Source: an uncultured Alistipes sp. (GTDB lineage Bacteria; Bacteroidota; Bacteroidia; Bacteroidales; Rikenellaceae). From it: DNA of 64,000 nt. The notes beneath the pieces were generated by a model. The model worked only from the letters and a program-made list of their open reading frames with translations, searched no databases and was not told the DNA's origin. Both the position numbers and the translations under genes were made by a program. Of the stretch, positions 9,516-18,413 are shown one piece after another. Where the stretch lies: NCBI GenBank assembly GCA_949285535.1, contig CASDZP010000006.1, positions 45,720 to 109,719 on the forward strand, given 5' to 3'. The stretch's first letter is position 1, and each line of letters begins with the position of its first letter.

Positions 9516-10697
9516 CTACTCCTTGAAATTGATTGGCAAAGTAAATTTTACTCGTACGACTTGACCGCTCTGTTTCCCAGGTTCCCATTTTGGAGAAGAT
9601 TCCAATACTCTTATGGCTTCATTCGACAAAGAAGGATCTGTACTGTTCTGTATTTCTATATAACCTACAGACCCGTCTTTTTCAACAACAAAATGACATA
9701 TCACTCTTCCCGCTATCTTTTCCCCTTCTGTATTTATGGGTTGTCGCAGATTTTGCTGAACCCAAGAATGAAAATTGTTTAAATCTCCTCCTTGAAACAT
9801 CGGCATAATCTCTGCCCTTAAATATGGAGATTCCGGTTTCCCGGGATCTTCTGTCCTTTTAAGTCCGACAAACGGTTGGCCGAAAAGACGTTCTATCCAG
9901 TGGTACAAGGGCATCTCATCTTCGAGAAAATCGATCATACTCTCAGAAGAGTTTCCCAAAGGGATATAGTCGTATATTAGGTTGGAACAAGAGTCGTTTA
10001 ATATTGTTTTGTAATGTTGGTCGCCAATGACAATTGTCCCGTAATCACTCTTCGTAGCTTCCAGTAACACTGTTTTTGTTCCGGTTGAATTGTCAAACTC
10101 TACAATTCTCATTGCGACACCGTGGTCATATATATACTTTCTTATGTACTGTATGCCTCTTCTCTTGTATTGTTCGATCCATTCGCCGGAGGCCAGTCCT
10201 TGCTCATCAAATTGCCCTTTGATGGAATAACCCTGATTGGTGGTTGCCGTTAATGTACCTGCAAATTTATTTTCATTAAACGAGGTATTTATTGATAAAT
10301 CTTCTTTTTGGAAAGTATATGCTCCATTCAACTTCCCGGATTTAAAACTGTATTTTAACAGGCCCTCCGTTTTCCCGCTTATATTATCAAACCAGGTTTC
10401 CGTCCATTGTCCCGTTTGTTTCCCGTGTTCATAATGTCCAGATACATTCGCGAGACACCCTAATAATGATGGGGAGACATTAGAAGTATAAAAAGTGCCA
10501 TGCCAAACTCTCTCATCGCCATCTTCGTAATATTGATACGAGACATTTATTATGTCAGACCGTATTGAACTAATCATTGACGCTGGCGTTTTTAATGGCC
10601 CATTATAAGTCTTTATGGTTTGTGCCATTGATGTGTTTATCGTCCATAATGGGACAATAAATAATACACTGATAATTGTCCTGAGTTTCATAGTCAA
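9516..10697 (-). CDS. Secreted protein with MORN-like repeats and a TonB C-terminal domain
   Basis: A 393-aa protein with a signal peptide (ends SMAQ). The middle shows repeated GxYxxGKxxGxW-type motifs similar to MORN/toxin_15-like repeats (YEHGKQTGQWTETW, KSGKLNGAYTF). The last 90 residues form a TonB C-terminal domain (AGRVICHFVVEKDGSVGYIEI, then KWEPGKQSGQVVRVKFTLPI). Proteins with this layout in Bacteroidetes are envelope proteins. Unlike true TonB there is no N-terminal membrane anchor plus Pro-rich spacer, so energy transduction is doubtful. Confidence 0.75.
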   Translation of the reverse strand: MTMKLRTIISVLFIVPLWTINTSMAQTIKTYNGPLKTPASMISSIRSDIINVSYQYYEDGDERVWHGTFYTSNVSPSLLGCLANVSGHYEHGKQTGQWTETWFDNISGKTEGLLKYSFKSGKLNGAYTFQKEDLSINTSFNENKFAGTLTATTNQGYSIKGQFDEQGLASGEWIEQYKRRGIQYIRKYIYDHGVAMRIVEFDNSTGTKTVLLEATKSDYGTIVIGDQHYKTILNDSCSNLIYDYIPLGNSSESMIDFLEDEMPLYHWIERLFGQPFVGLKRTEDPGKPESPYLRAEIMPMFQGGDLNNFHSWVQQNLRQPINTEGEKIAGRVICHFVVEKDGSVGYIEIQNSTDPSLSNEAIRVLESSPKWEPGKQSGQVVRVKFTLPINFKE

Positions 10698-10888
10698 TAA
10701 AATTTTATTTTGTCAAATAAACTATGCGGTAAAAATTTAAAAGAGATAGTCTCGTTGCTTGTATTAACATGTCTGTATCCCTTTCGATGGGCATGTTTCT
10801 GTTAATCTTGAATAAACGTCTCTGATTGTCGGAGTCTTGCCTGTATGGTCATGGATACAAATACGAGCTTTCATCATTATACATATAA

Positions 10889-10980
10889 TAAAAAAAGTGC
10901 GGAACCTGCTGCCTTCCATCCGGACAACAAGCACCGCCAAGCGCTCTCAACCCTAAATAGAAAAACAAGCAGTCCGCACT
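10889..10980 (-). ncRNA. Structured small RNA candidate, possibly a small SRP RNA
   Basis: Read on the minus strand, the sequence begins GTGCGGACTGCT and ends AGCAG, a 2-nt bulge and TCCGCAC followed by a run of T, making a 12-bp closing stem with a terminator-like tail. Inside it, TGTCCGGATGGAAGGCAGCA resembles the conserved tip of SRP RNA (GUCCGGAAGGAAGCAGC in E. coli). The closing stem uses part of that motif, which argues for caution. It lies in a 500-bp gap between genes and no protein is encoded. Confidence 0.4.
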
Positions 10981-11249
10981 ATGTCAGTGCAGACCGTGCT
11001 TATTCTTCCCGGGTTGAGTCGGTAACGATTTCGTCACCTCAAAATTGGCGGTTTTGTTATCCTGGGAATCCTAAGATTCACGTGTCTTATATTATGTTAC
11101 ATACGTTTTATCGTATGCATGGCACAAATATAAGATTTTTTTCACACAAAACATAAGTGTTGGGACTGCTTTTGTTGTTGCAAATGTATATTTGACAGAT
11201 TGCATGCCCAAATCCATTACGGTGCATTGCGATTCATTCCTGAAAAATA

Positions 11250-11257
11250 TATCTTTG
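11250..11257 (+). promoter_or_regulatory. Bacteroidetes -7 box (TATCTTTG) of the regulator gene
   Basis: TATCTTTG matches TAnnTTTG. Only five bases separate it from the ATG at 11263, so the transcript would be leaderless or nearly so. Confidence 0.55.
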
Positions 11258-11262
11258 TATAT

Positions 11263-12066
11263 ATGGAAAGGATGATAGAGCATATAGAAAGATTGAAGGA
11301 TGCGGTCGTCGCTGTATTTGGGCAGACATTAGATTCTCCGACAGATTACGAGCGGTTGTCCTCTGATATCCAGAAGAGAACAGGCGAATTGATTAGTGTG
11401 TCGACTCTAAAACGATTGTTCGGATATATCAAGCCAGGGACAATTCCGCGTCCGTCCACCTTGTCAGTCTTGGCTCGTTATGTTGGGAGTACCGGATGGA
11501 GCGATTTCTGTTCCAAATGTTCCAAGGAAGAGGATTTGGAGTCTCGTAAGGTCTCAAAGAAACCGATCTATCGTCACCCGATCGTATATATTGCGATTAT
11601 GATTCTGTGTGTTGGTGGAGTCTTCTTATGGCTGGGCTGGGGGAATAACTGGGAAAATACTACAGAGCCCCTTTTGAGAAACAAAGAGGTTCCGGTTATT
11701 CTTTCGGATATAGAAGAAACGAGTGATCAAAAATACGAACGATTGTTACTCTCATTCATCGCCATGTCCAAGGAAAAATGTGATTCGGTACGGGCTTGTC
11801 GTCAAAATATGGATATTATATCTTACAAGGAATTGGTGGATAGTGTTTATTTCCCTTTTGTTTTCACATTCCTGCAGGACTCTATCAAACGACAAGTAGA
11901 AAGAACATTTCCAAATGATGAATTGCTGAGAGTTCGCTACGGTAATGATATATTTGCACAATGTCGTGAAATATGTGTGGAGTTAATGCGAGAGATTCCT
12001 TCCGCAGAACTTTCAGAGGCATATGAAAGGAGAAGAAAGTCTCGCCTTACATCTCAACAAAATTGA
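11263..12066 (+). CDS. Membrane-anchored DNA-binding protein (HTH-like N-terminus)
   Basis: A 267-aa protein if started at 11263. The N-terminal 90 residues (YERLSSDIQKRTGELISVST then LKRLFGYI) match a helix-turn-helix-like region common in Bacteroidetes regulators. One membrane helix follows (IVYIAIMILCVGGVFLWLGW), then a C-terminal domain of about 120 residues that would lie outside the cytoplasm. This layout suggests a membrane-tethered transcription factor, but no target is evident. The upstream in-frame codon at 11200 lies before the promoter and is less likely. Confidence 0.65.
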   Translation: MERMIEHIERLKDAVVAVFGQTLDSPTDYERLSSDIQKRTGELISVSTLKRLFGYIKPGTIPRPSTLSVLARYVGSTGWSDFCSKCSKEEDLESRKVSKKPIYRHPIVYIAIMILCVGGVFLWLGWGNNWENTTEPLLRNKEVPVILSDIEETSDQKYERLLLSFIAMSKEKCDSVRACRQNMDIISYKELVDSVYFPFVFTFLQDSIKRQVERTFPNDELLRVRYGNDIFAQCREICVELMREIPSAELSEAYERRRKSRLTSQQN

Positions 12067-12882
12067 TGACTAGAAATAGCCTATTCCATATTTTTACCAA
12101 TCAAACGTTTTTGTATTAGTCAATATGTCATGACTTTTTTGACATATAGTATTATTCAATATCTCTAATATGCATTAGATGATGCGTAATTTACAATAAA
12201 GGATAATTGCATCGAAAATAAAAATAAGAACCTTACTTATTCACGTCTTATATATTCATTAAAGTAAAGTCAAACAATGGAAAGAAAAGATATGGCTACG
12301 CCAAGACGTATTGGTTTCAGCCATTTTTCTTTTGGATGCAACTCTGTTGAACAGGTAGAGACTACGAAAACTCAGTTTAGTTGGTTAGCTCTATATATAA
12401 GCTAAACTAAAGTAAACTATATTTAGTCGCTTGTCTGTATGCCTATGGCTATTATTGTAAGAGTAGTTTGCAGACAAAAAAGGGAAACGCAGGCCGAAGA
12501 GAGATCGGAAGTTTTTCTTTTTGTAAGTATGTTTACTAATCAATGTCCCTTGAAGCGGAAAGAAGAGCTGCTCACGGTAATATTCGAAATCCCTGAGCAA
12601 CAAGTGAAGGGAATGAAACCTAATAAAAATAGAAAAGGTCAGAATTAGCTTTAATCGATGATTTTGTTTCTGTATTGTTTCTTAATTGAAGATGTAAAAA
12701 CATAAATAAGTTGATTATAAGTAAATTATATAGAAAACTTACATTGATTTCAAATTTTCCAGATTTCTTATCAAGGATAAAATCGAAACACTTTCATCTT
12801 AATATGTAAAATCATTCGCGACCGAATGATATGACAAATATAAGAAATATTTATTAATAACTTATTGGATGAGTTATAAAGT
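12067..12882. other. About 800-bp AT-rich gap without a convincing gene
   Basis: I see two hairpins: ATATGTCA/TGACATAT at 12123-12147, suited to end the regulator transcript, and a longer imperfect one at 12377-12411 (TTAGTTGGTTAGCT with AGCTAAACTAA). A 69-codon open frame at 12439-12648 has no recognisable family and is probably chance. A small RNA cannot be excluded. Confidence 0.5.
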
Positions 12883-13317
12883 TCATAAAACAAACGTTGA
12901 TTGAATTAGTAAAAAGTTTATTATTTTTCGACAGGTTTGAAAGCATACCCCGTCAGCTTTTATTACTTCAATCAACGGGTTTGGAATTACATTTTTCCCG
13001 TTTTTGTCTATGTAATACCACTCGTTACTATCCCAATATGAGTATTCGCCGTCGGAGCATGGTACTGTTTTAAGGCTTCCCGTGTCGGTTACTTTTGCCT
13101 TTCCGTTCTCAAACGGAAATCCGAACGCGAAACGTGGCTTTATTACCGTATTCCCATGTTCGTCCGCATATCCGATACGTCCTTTTTTGTCCACGATTCG
13201 ATATAAACCGTCATGCACGTAATCGGCTCCGTTATCGTATCTGAAAGCGGAGTAGTGTCCGACAGAACATCCGTACGTCAGTAACATGACACATAAAATA
13301 GCGAGCACTCTTTTCAT
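12883..13317 (-). CDS. WG-repeat lipoprotein, C-terminus possibly altered
   Basis: A 144-aa protein with a lipobox (LLTYGC, Cys17) and two WG-type repeats (GLYRIVDKKGRIGYADEHGN; WYYIDKNGKNVI). WG-repeat proteins are envelope proteins of unknown function. The final 20 residues (after KADG) do not look like repeat sequence, which hints at truncation or frameshift relative to longer relatives. Confidence 0.6.
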   Translation of the reverse strand: MKRVLAILCVMLLTYGCSVGHYSAFRYDNGADYVHDGLYRIVDKKGRIGYADEHGNTVIKPRFAFGFPFENGKAKVTDTGSLKTVPCSDGEYSYWDSNEWYYIDKNGKNVIPNPLIEVIKADGVCFQTCRKIINFLLIQSTFVL

Positions 13318-13579
13318 GTTGCAGTATTCTGTTTTGCGGAGACATTTTCTCCTCGGCGGAGAGACTTATTAAGGTATATTGCAATTGAATTTATGAGATA
13401 AAATTAATGAATTTTGAGATAAAAAGAGTTTACAGGCTTAAATCTATTTTATTGTCGGTTCAGTCTATATCGGCGTATGTTTTTTCAGGTATGCTTAATA
13501 TTTTTGAAATCGTATGTTTTAGTCAAGTTGAAAATTCAATAAATCTTGGTTAAAACATACGTATTTGAGGGAGTTTGAG

Positions 13580-13587
13580 TATCTTTG
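13580..13587 (+). promoter_or_regulatory. -7 box (TATCTTTG) directly upstream of mnmE
   Basis: TATCTTTG ends 5 bp before the mnmE ATG at 13593, so transcription should begin at or next to the start codon (leaderless mRNA). This also argues against the upstream in-frame codon at 13575. No clear TTTG -33 box is seen at 19 bp. Confidence 0.55.
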
Positions 13588-13592
13588 CGTTT

Positions 13593-15149
13593 ATGATACA
13601 AGACGGAAAGACAATAGCGGCGATTGCTACGGGTAGCGGCGGCGCGATAGCTGTGATAAGATTGAGCGGCGACGATGCTTTTGCCATCGCCGACAGGTTT
13701 TTCAGACCCAAAAACGGCGTAAAGCCGTCTCAGATGCGTCCGTTCACAATCTCTTACGGAGATTTTGTCGCCACCGACGGCGAGACGGTCGATGACCTGT
13801 TGTTGAGTAAGTTTTGCGCCCCCTCGTCCTATACGGGAGAGGATATGATAGAGTTTTCCGTTCACGCCTCGGAGTATATCAAGACGCGCATACTTGGTGA
13901 GCTTGTTTCGGCTGGCGCACGCATTGCGGAGCCGGGCGAATATACGCTTCGTGCGTACGTGAACGGTAAAATGGATATGGTTGAGGCGGAAGCCGTCGCC
14001 GACATAATCGCCTCTGACAGCAGGGCTGGTCACACACTCGCGCTCACACAGATGCGCGGGGGCTATACGGCGGAGTTCGCCACGTTGCGAGACGAGCTTG
14101 TCGATTTGCAGTCTCTTTTGGAGCTTGAACTCGACTTTAGCGAGGAGGATGTTGAGTTTGCCGACCGCGAGCGACTCAAAACGCTGTTAGACGGCATCGA
14201 CACGAAAGTCGTGTCTCTGATGAGCTCCTATTCTGGCGGCTCGGCAATAAAGAACGGTGTTCCCGTGGCTATAATAGGCGCGCCCAACTCCGGTAAATCC
14301 ACTCTTCTTAACTCGTTGCTCAATGAGGATAGAGCCATCGTCTCACCTGTTGCGGGCACAACCCGCGACTCGATTGAGGAGACCCTCCTTTTGGGCAACG
14401 TGATGTTCCGCTTCATCGACACGGCGGGCGTACGCTCCACCGACGACCCTCTTGAGGCGATAGGCATCGACAGGGCACGAAAAAAGGCGGCGGACGCACG
14501 TGTCGTTCTCTTTGTTGTCGATACGTACGAGCTGATAGCCAGAACGGCGGAGCATAACGGGGTGTCGTCATGCGAAAAGGACGGCATATTGTCCGACAAT
14601 GTCTCCAAGATGTTCACAACCGAGCTTACGGAGTTGATTGTGGATGCGCTTGGTGATGTCGAACTGCGGGAAGATGTCCATTTTGTGGTACTGCTCAACA
14701 AGAGTGACATGCTTACCCGCAAAATCTCCGACACGATGCTCGACGCGCTTACGGCACGCATACCCGAACGACTTGCGAAGATGTCGGCGGACGGAACGGG
14801 ACTTTGTTTTGAGAGTGGGGTAGAGGTACGCCCCGATGTCACGGTGATGTCGATATGCGCGAAAGAGCGCACTGCGCTCGGCACGTTATGCCGTCACTTT
14901 AGCGACAAGTTTTCGGGCATGGTAACCACCGAGAGTGTCATCATCACCTCGACCCGTCACCTCGAACAGCTGACCCACACCCATAACGCACTTGTCTCAA
15001 CCCGTAGAGCCTTAACGGACAATCTCCCGACGGACCTTGTCTCGTCAGAACTCCGCACGGCACTTCACCACCTCGGACTACTCACCGGCGAAATAACCAC
15101 CCAAGATATTCTCTCGAACATTTTTGGCAAGTTTTGCATCGGAAAGTAA
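13593..15149 (+). CDS. mnmE: tRNA uridine-5-carboxymethylaminomethyl modification GTPase MnmE
   Basis: A 518-aa protein that, with MnmG, makes the 5-carboxymethylaminomethyl modification on wobble U34 of certain tRNAs. The N-terminal folate-binding domain has TGSGGAIAVIRLSG and EPGEYTLRAYVNGKMD. The inserted G domain has G1 GAPNSGKST near 229-237, G2/G3 GTTRDSIEE and DTAGVR, and NKSD. The C-terminus ends FGKFCIGK with the conserved Cys. The G domain is longer than usual after DTAGVR, with an acidic insertion. The mobilizable element begins just past its terminator. Confidence 0.95.
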   Translation: MIQDGKTIAAIATGSGGAIAVIRLSGDDAFAIADRFFRPKNGVKPSQMRPFTISYGDFVATDGETVDDLLLSKFCAPSSYTGEDMIEFSVHASEYIKTRILGELVSAGARIAEPGEYTLRAYVNGKMDMVEAEAVADIIASDSRAGHTLALTQMRGGYTAEFATLRDELVDLQSLLELELDFSEEDVEFADRERLKTLLDGIDTKVVSLMSSYSGGSAIKNGVPVAIIGAPNSGKSTLLNSLLNEDRAIVSPVAGTTRDSIEETLLLGNVMFRFIDTAGVRSTDDPLEAIGIDRARKKAADARVVLFVVDTYELIARTAEHNGVSSCEKDGILSDNVSKMFTTELTELIVDALGDVELREDVHFVVLLNKSDMLTRKISDTMLDALTARIPERLAKMSADGTGLCFESGVEVRPDVTVMSICAKERTALGTLCRHFSDKFSGMVTTESVIITSTRHLEQLTHTHNALVSTRRALTDNLPTDLVSSELRTALHHLGLLTGEITTQDILSNIFGKFCIGK

Positions 15150-15191
15150 ATAACTGATTATCAAATAGTTAAATCAATCATAAATGATTAA

Positions 15192-15220
15192 TATAGCACT
15201 CTTTACGGGTGCTATTTTTG
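15192..15220 (+). terminator. mnmE terminator
   Basis: ATAGCACTC pairs with GGGTGCTAT around TTTAC and is followed by TTTTTG. It lies about 40 bp after the mnmE stop and outside the proposed element end. Confidence 0.75.
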
Positions 15221-15266
15221 TTTGTGCAAGCATCGTTGTTAATCGTTGCTAAGCCTTTTTACGCCT

Positions 15267-15360
15267 GTTTTTGTACCTCCTGTGTACCTCGCAAGCCAAG
15301 AAGCGAAATTTCGTAAGTCAGATGATGGAGAAGTTGGTACGCCTTGGTACGCTGTGGTAC
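15267..15360. other. Proposed left end of the mobilizable element with repeated GTACC sites
   Basis: GTTTTTGTACCTC at 15267-15279 recurs exactly at 40565-40577. It is followed by another GTACC (15284-15288) and three GGTAC boxes spaced exactly 10 bp apart (15336, 15346, 15356). Repeated short motifs at both ends of an integrase-bearing element suggest integrase arm and core sites. The precise crossover point cannot be read from one sequence. Confidence 0.5.
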
Positions 15361-15399
15361 GCGATGAAACAGATTTGGCGAAATAAAAAGAGAAGTAAA

Positions 15400-16293
15400 A
15401 TGGCTAGTAAGATTGACATTCAGAAAAAATGTGAATGGTGTGGGGAGATTTTTACCGCACACAAAACCTCTACTGCCTACTGTTCTCACAGGTGTGCAAA
15501 CCTTGCATACAAGGAGAGAATAAGGAAAAAGAGAGTACAAGAGTTTCAACTCAAATTTGATGAAGAGGCAAAACCTCATTCTGAAAAGGAGTTCTTAACA
15601 CCAACCGAAGTGTCTGCATTTTTAGGTGTCGGGAGAACTTCAATCTATCGCTACATCAGGTATGGCAAAATCAAGGCTGTTAGATTTGATGGTAAAACTC
15701 TCATAAGGCGATCAGACATAGATAAGATGTTTGACTATATCACTGTGAGTGAAAAGAACAAGCCAAAAGAAAAAGTCCCCATCACCGACTTCTACACCAT
15801 TGCCGAGATTAAAGAGAAATATGGCGTTAAGGAATCGTGGATTTATGAGATTGCGAAGGAGCATAATATCCCTCGCACATTTAATCGTGGCAGAACCTAT
15901 TGGAGCAAGAAACATATTGACTCCTACTTTGCTAAGAAAGCACCTGATGCAAGTATTACCGAATGGTACAGCGTAGCGGAGTTGCAGGAGAAGTTCGGTA
16001 TGACGCTATCGGCAATCTACACCTTCGTATATAAGAATGTCATCCCCAAGCGCAAGGAGGGCAAGATGGTCTATTACTCGAAAAAGCATTTCGATATAGC
16101 CAAAGGTATCGCCACACCCGAAGAGCCGCAATACTACACCATACCTGAAGCGATGGAGAAATACAACCTCACTCGCGACCAGCTCTACCACTATGTGGCT
16201 TATCACAACATTACACGCATCAAGGTTGGCAAATACACCAAGATTGTGCGTGCCGAACTTGATAAGTTCTTCGAGCCACCTAAGATTGAGTAA
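15400..16293 (+). CDS. Helix-turn-helix protein with a zinc motif and three MerR/excisionase-like repeats
   Basis: About 297 aa from the ATG at 15400. A short N-terminal zinc motif (CEWCGEIFTAHKTSTAYCSHRC) is followed by an HTH_17-like unit (LTPTEVSAFLGVGRTSIYRYI) and then three more repeats of the same kind (FYTIAEIKEKYGVKESWIYEI, WYSVAELQEKFGMTLSAIYTF, YYTIPEAMEKYNLTRDQLYHY). In Bacteroidetes elements this gene precedes the integrase and is presumed to bind DNA in recombination or its control. The in-frame extension back to 15271 runs across the proposed att region and is probably not translated. Confidence 0.75.
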   Translation: MASKIDIQKKCEWCGEIFTAHKTSTAYCSHRCANLAYKERIRKKRVQEFQLKFDEEAKPHSEKEFLTPTEVSAFLGVGRTSIYRYIRYGKIKAVRFDGKTLIRRSDIDKMFDYITVSEKNKPKEKVPITDFYTIAEIKEKYGVKESWIYEIAKEHNIPRTFNRGRTYWSKKHIDSYFAKKAPDASITEWYSVAELQEKFGMTLSAIYTFVYKNVIPKRKEGKMVYYSKKHFDIAKGIATPEEPQYYTIPEAMEKYNLTRDQLYHYVAYHNITRIKVGKYTKIVRAELDKFFEPPKIE

Positions 16294-16325
16294 ACTAATC
16301 GAAGTTATCTATTGGTGATTGATAA

Positions 16326-16340
16326 CACCATTATAACACC
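16326..16340 (+). repeat. Operator-like repeat upstream of the integrase gene
   Basis: CACCATTATAACACC, identical to 20772-20786 upstream of the second HTH gene. Both copies are preceded by GGTGATT and followed by a similar T-rich stretch, pointing to a shared regulator or recombination protein. Confidence 0.5.
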
Positions 16341-16386
16341 ACCTTAATTTGCAACAAAAAGTATAAACAATTAAAGATAAACAACT

Positions 16387-17493
16387 ATGACACTAACTTG
16401 CACAAATGTAACCCTACGCCAAAAGGCGTTACGCAATGACCGAATTTCACTCTATCTGGATTACTACCCTGCGATCCGTAATCCCTATACAATGAAGATG
16501 AGTCGCCGAGAGTTCCTCGGCATCTACCTCTACGCAAAGCCACGAAACGAGCAACAGCGAATGTTCAATCAAGAGATGCTCAACAAAGCCGAGGCAATAC
16601 GCTGTATTCGTATGCAGTCGCTTATCAACGAGGAGTTTGGCTTCCTCGATAAGAACAAACAGAAGGTCGATTTCCTCGCCTACTTCCGACAAAAGGCACG
16701 CGAACGATACGAAAAGTGGGATTGTGTATGTAACCACTTCGAGAAGTTCTGCGGTGGCAAATGTACATTCGGAGATATTACCGTTGAGTTGTGCGAAAAG
16801 TTCCGCGATTATCTGCTCAAATGCAAGCAGATACATCACCCCAACTCATATATCTCTCGAAATTCAGCAGCAGGCTACTACTCAACATTCCGAGCCTTGT
16901 TGAAGATTGCCTACAAGGAAAAGATGTTGCGTGAGAATATAAATGACTTCCTCGAAAAAATTGAGTGGAAAGAGGTTAAGAAAGAGTATCTGACGCTTGA
17001 CGAAGTAAAGCGATTGGCTGCTACTCCTTGCCGTATTCCAGTACTCAAACAAGCATCGCTATTCGCTTGTATGACAGGATTACGCATCAGCGACATACTG
17101 CAACTAAAATGGAGCGACTTTGAAATAGGCCCCGATCAAGGCTACTATATTCGCATCTGTACCGAGAAGACCGAGACCGAAGCAACACTCCCCATCAGCC
17201 ACGAGGCATTGGAACTATGCGGTGAATGGGGAAAAGGATTAGTGTTCAAAGGACTCACCCGAGCAATGACACACCACCCATTGAAAAAGTGGATTGCCGA
17301 TGCTGGAATAAAGAAGAAAATAACTTTCCATTGTTTTCGCCATTCCTACGCGGTCATCCAAATCTCTTTAGGTACAGACATTTACACCGTATCGAAGATG
17401 CTGACGCATAAGAATGTGACCACGACACAGATTTATGCCGACCTTGTAAACTCCAAGAAACGCGAGACCGCCAACAAGATTTCGTTAAAGTAG
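16387..17493 (+). CDS. Tyrosine recombinase / element integrase
   Basis: A 368-aa integrase. An Arm-DNA-binding-like N-terminus and SAM-like core-binding domain (FEKFCGGKCTFGDITVELCEKF) are followed by the catalytic domain with R233 (TGLRISDILQL), H315-x-x-R318 (FHCFRHSYA), H341 (LTHKN) and Y350 (TQIYADL). All catalytic residues are present, so it should be active. It likely integrates and excises the 15-40 kb element using the GTACC-rich ends. Confidence 0.9.
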   Translation: MTLTCTNVTLRQKALRNDRISLYLDYYPAIRNPYTMKMSRREFLGIYLYAKPRNEQQRMFNQEMLNKAEAIRCIRMQSLINEEFGFLDKNKQKVDFLAYFRQKARERYEKWDCVCNHFEKFCGGKCTFGDITVELCEKFRDYLLKCKQIHHPNSYISRNSAAGYYSTFRALLKIAYKEKMLRENINDFLEKIEWKEVKKEYLTLDEVKRLAATPCRIPVLKQASLFACMTGLRISDILQLKWSDFEIGPDQGYYIRICTEKTETEATLPISHEALELCGEWGKGLVFKGLTRAMTHHPLKKWIADAGIKKKITFHCFRHSYAVIQISLGTDIYTVSKMLTHKNVTTTQIYADLVNSKKRETANKISLK

Positions 17494-17536
17494 GGAGAAA
17501 ACCGCAAAAAGGTAGGGTGAAAACTCCATTATTACT

Positions 17537-17568
17537 ATCTGCATCATTCAACGATGAGTGATGCAGAT
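17537..17568. terminator. Terminator hairpin between integrase and the convergent DprA-like gene
   Basis: ATCTGCATCA pairs with TGATGCAGAT, followed by TTTTATTTTAA. It lies between two converging genes and may serve both. Confidence 0.7.
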
Positions 17569-17569
17569 T

Positions 17570-18028
17570 TTATTTTAAGATAATACAAGGCGTAGAGCTA
17601 TGGGCTATACTATAATGTAATGACGAGAGTTGGCTTGAGTTGTCGAATGGGGCAAAGACAACTTCCGATGCAAGATCGGCTGTAAGCCAATTACGGGTTT
17701 GAGAGTTTGAGAACGATGGGCGTGAGTAGTCTCGGAACGACACGAACAACACCCTATTGCTGTCATAAGCCGATTGCAAGTGCGTTGGGATTTTTCGGTA
17801 TAGAGAACGCCCTAGAGCGACTACGACAGAACAGCCATTGGCGAGCAGAATATCAAGCACAGCTCGCTCGATTGGAGAGTGAAAGCCGCTAATTACAATC
17901 TTATCAGTTTGAGCAATTTCGTGCGCCCACCGCTTGGCCAGGTCAAGTGCTTCAGGCGGTGCTGTGCGAGATGCGAAGAAGGCAACCAAATATCTATCCA
18001 ACAACTCCTTGTTACCAGATAAGTCCAT
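17570..18028 (-). CDS. DprA/Smf-like Rossmann-fold protein
   Basis: A 152-aa protein. KIVISGFHSPIERAVLDILL, SVVVALGRSLYRKIP and NSQTRNWLTADLASEVVFAP line up with the three main blocks of the DprA domain (VSGxxxGID, VLGxGxxxxYP, RNRxIxxLS). DprA loads RecA on single-stranded DNA in natural transformation. Small stand-alone relatives on mobile elements have no established job. A seven-T run just before the ATG separates it from an upstream ATG (18051 region) that is out of frame by one base, so a slightly longer N-terminus is possible. Confidence 0.6.
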   Translation of the reverse strand: MDLSGNKELLDRYLVAFFASRTAPPEALDLAKRWAHEIAQTDKIVISGFHSPIERAVLDILLANGCSVVVALGRSLYRKIPTHLQSAYDSNRVLFVSFRDYSRPSFSNSQTRNWLTADLASEVVFAPFDNSSQLSSLHYSIAHSSTPCIILK

Positions 18029-18385
18029 AAAAAAAGCGCAGGCTTCTGCATTAACTTACCCAACATCGAGGCCTTGGCTGCCTACAAAACGAATAAGCAA
18101 CACAGAAAGCCCACGCAGGATGATATATAAGCACACACTGAGCCAATGTCAGTGGTGGATATATACACCTATCGTGGACATCTGCGATGTTGAAGATTAC
18201 GACAATAAATGTCTACTAATATGTATTGGCTTAACGCTTAAAGTCGTAAGCCGTAACAAAGATAAGTAAAATTTCCTCAAATGGAGAATATGGTGCAAAA
18301 ATAGAGTTGCTATGACACGATAGGACAACCTATGACACGTGCGGTCAAAAGGCAAAAGAGCCATTTTTTGTGTTGATTATTCATA

Positions 18386-18393
18386 TATCTTTG
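18386..18393 (+). promoter_or_regulatory. -7 box (TATCTTTG)
   Basis: TATCTTTG, 20 bp before the ATG at 18414. The region upstream is T-rich, but TTTG is not at the ideal 19-bp spacing. Confidence 0.5.
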
Positions 18394-18413
18394 CCCAAGA
18401 ACGATTAACAAAG

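Noticed and set aside
10845..11156. 103-codon open frame across the RNA candidate
   Set aside because: No homology pattern, spans a strong hairpin and a T-run terminator on the other strand.
12439..12648. Small gene of 69 codons
   Set aside because: No family pattern, no promoter box close by, low similarity to natural protein composition.
15121..15149. 3' end of mnmE as the attachment site
   Set aside because: The sequence near 40556 matches only loosely (GCAAGTTTT plus a few bases); the 13-bp GTTTTTGTACCTC repeat outside the gene is a better match.
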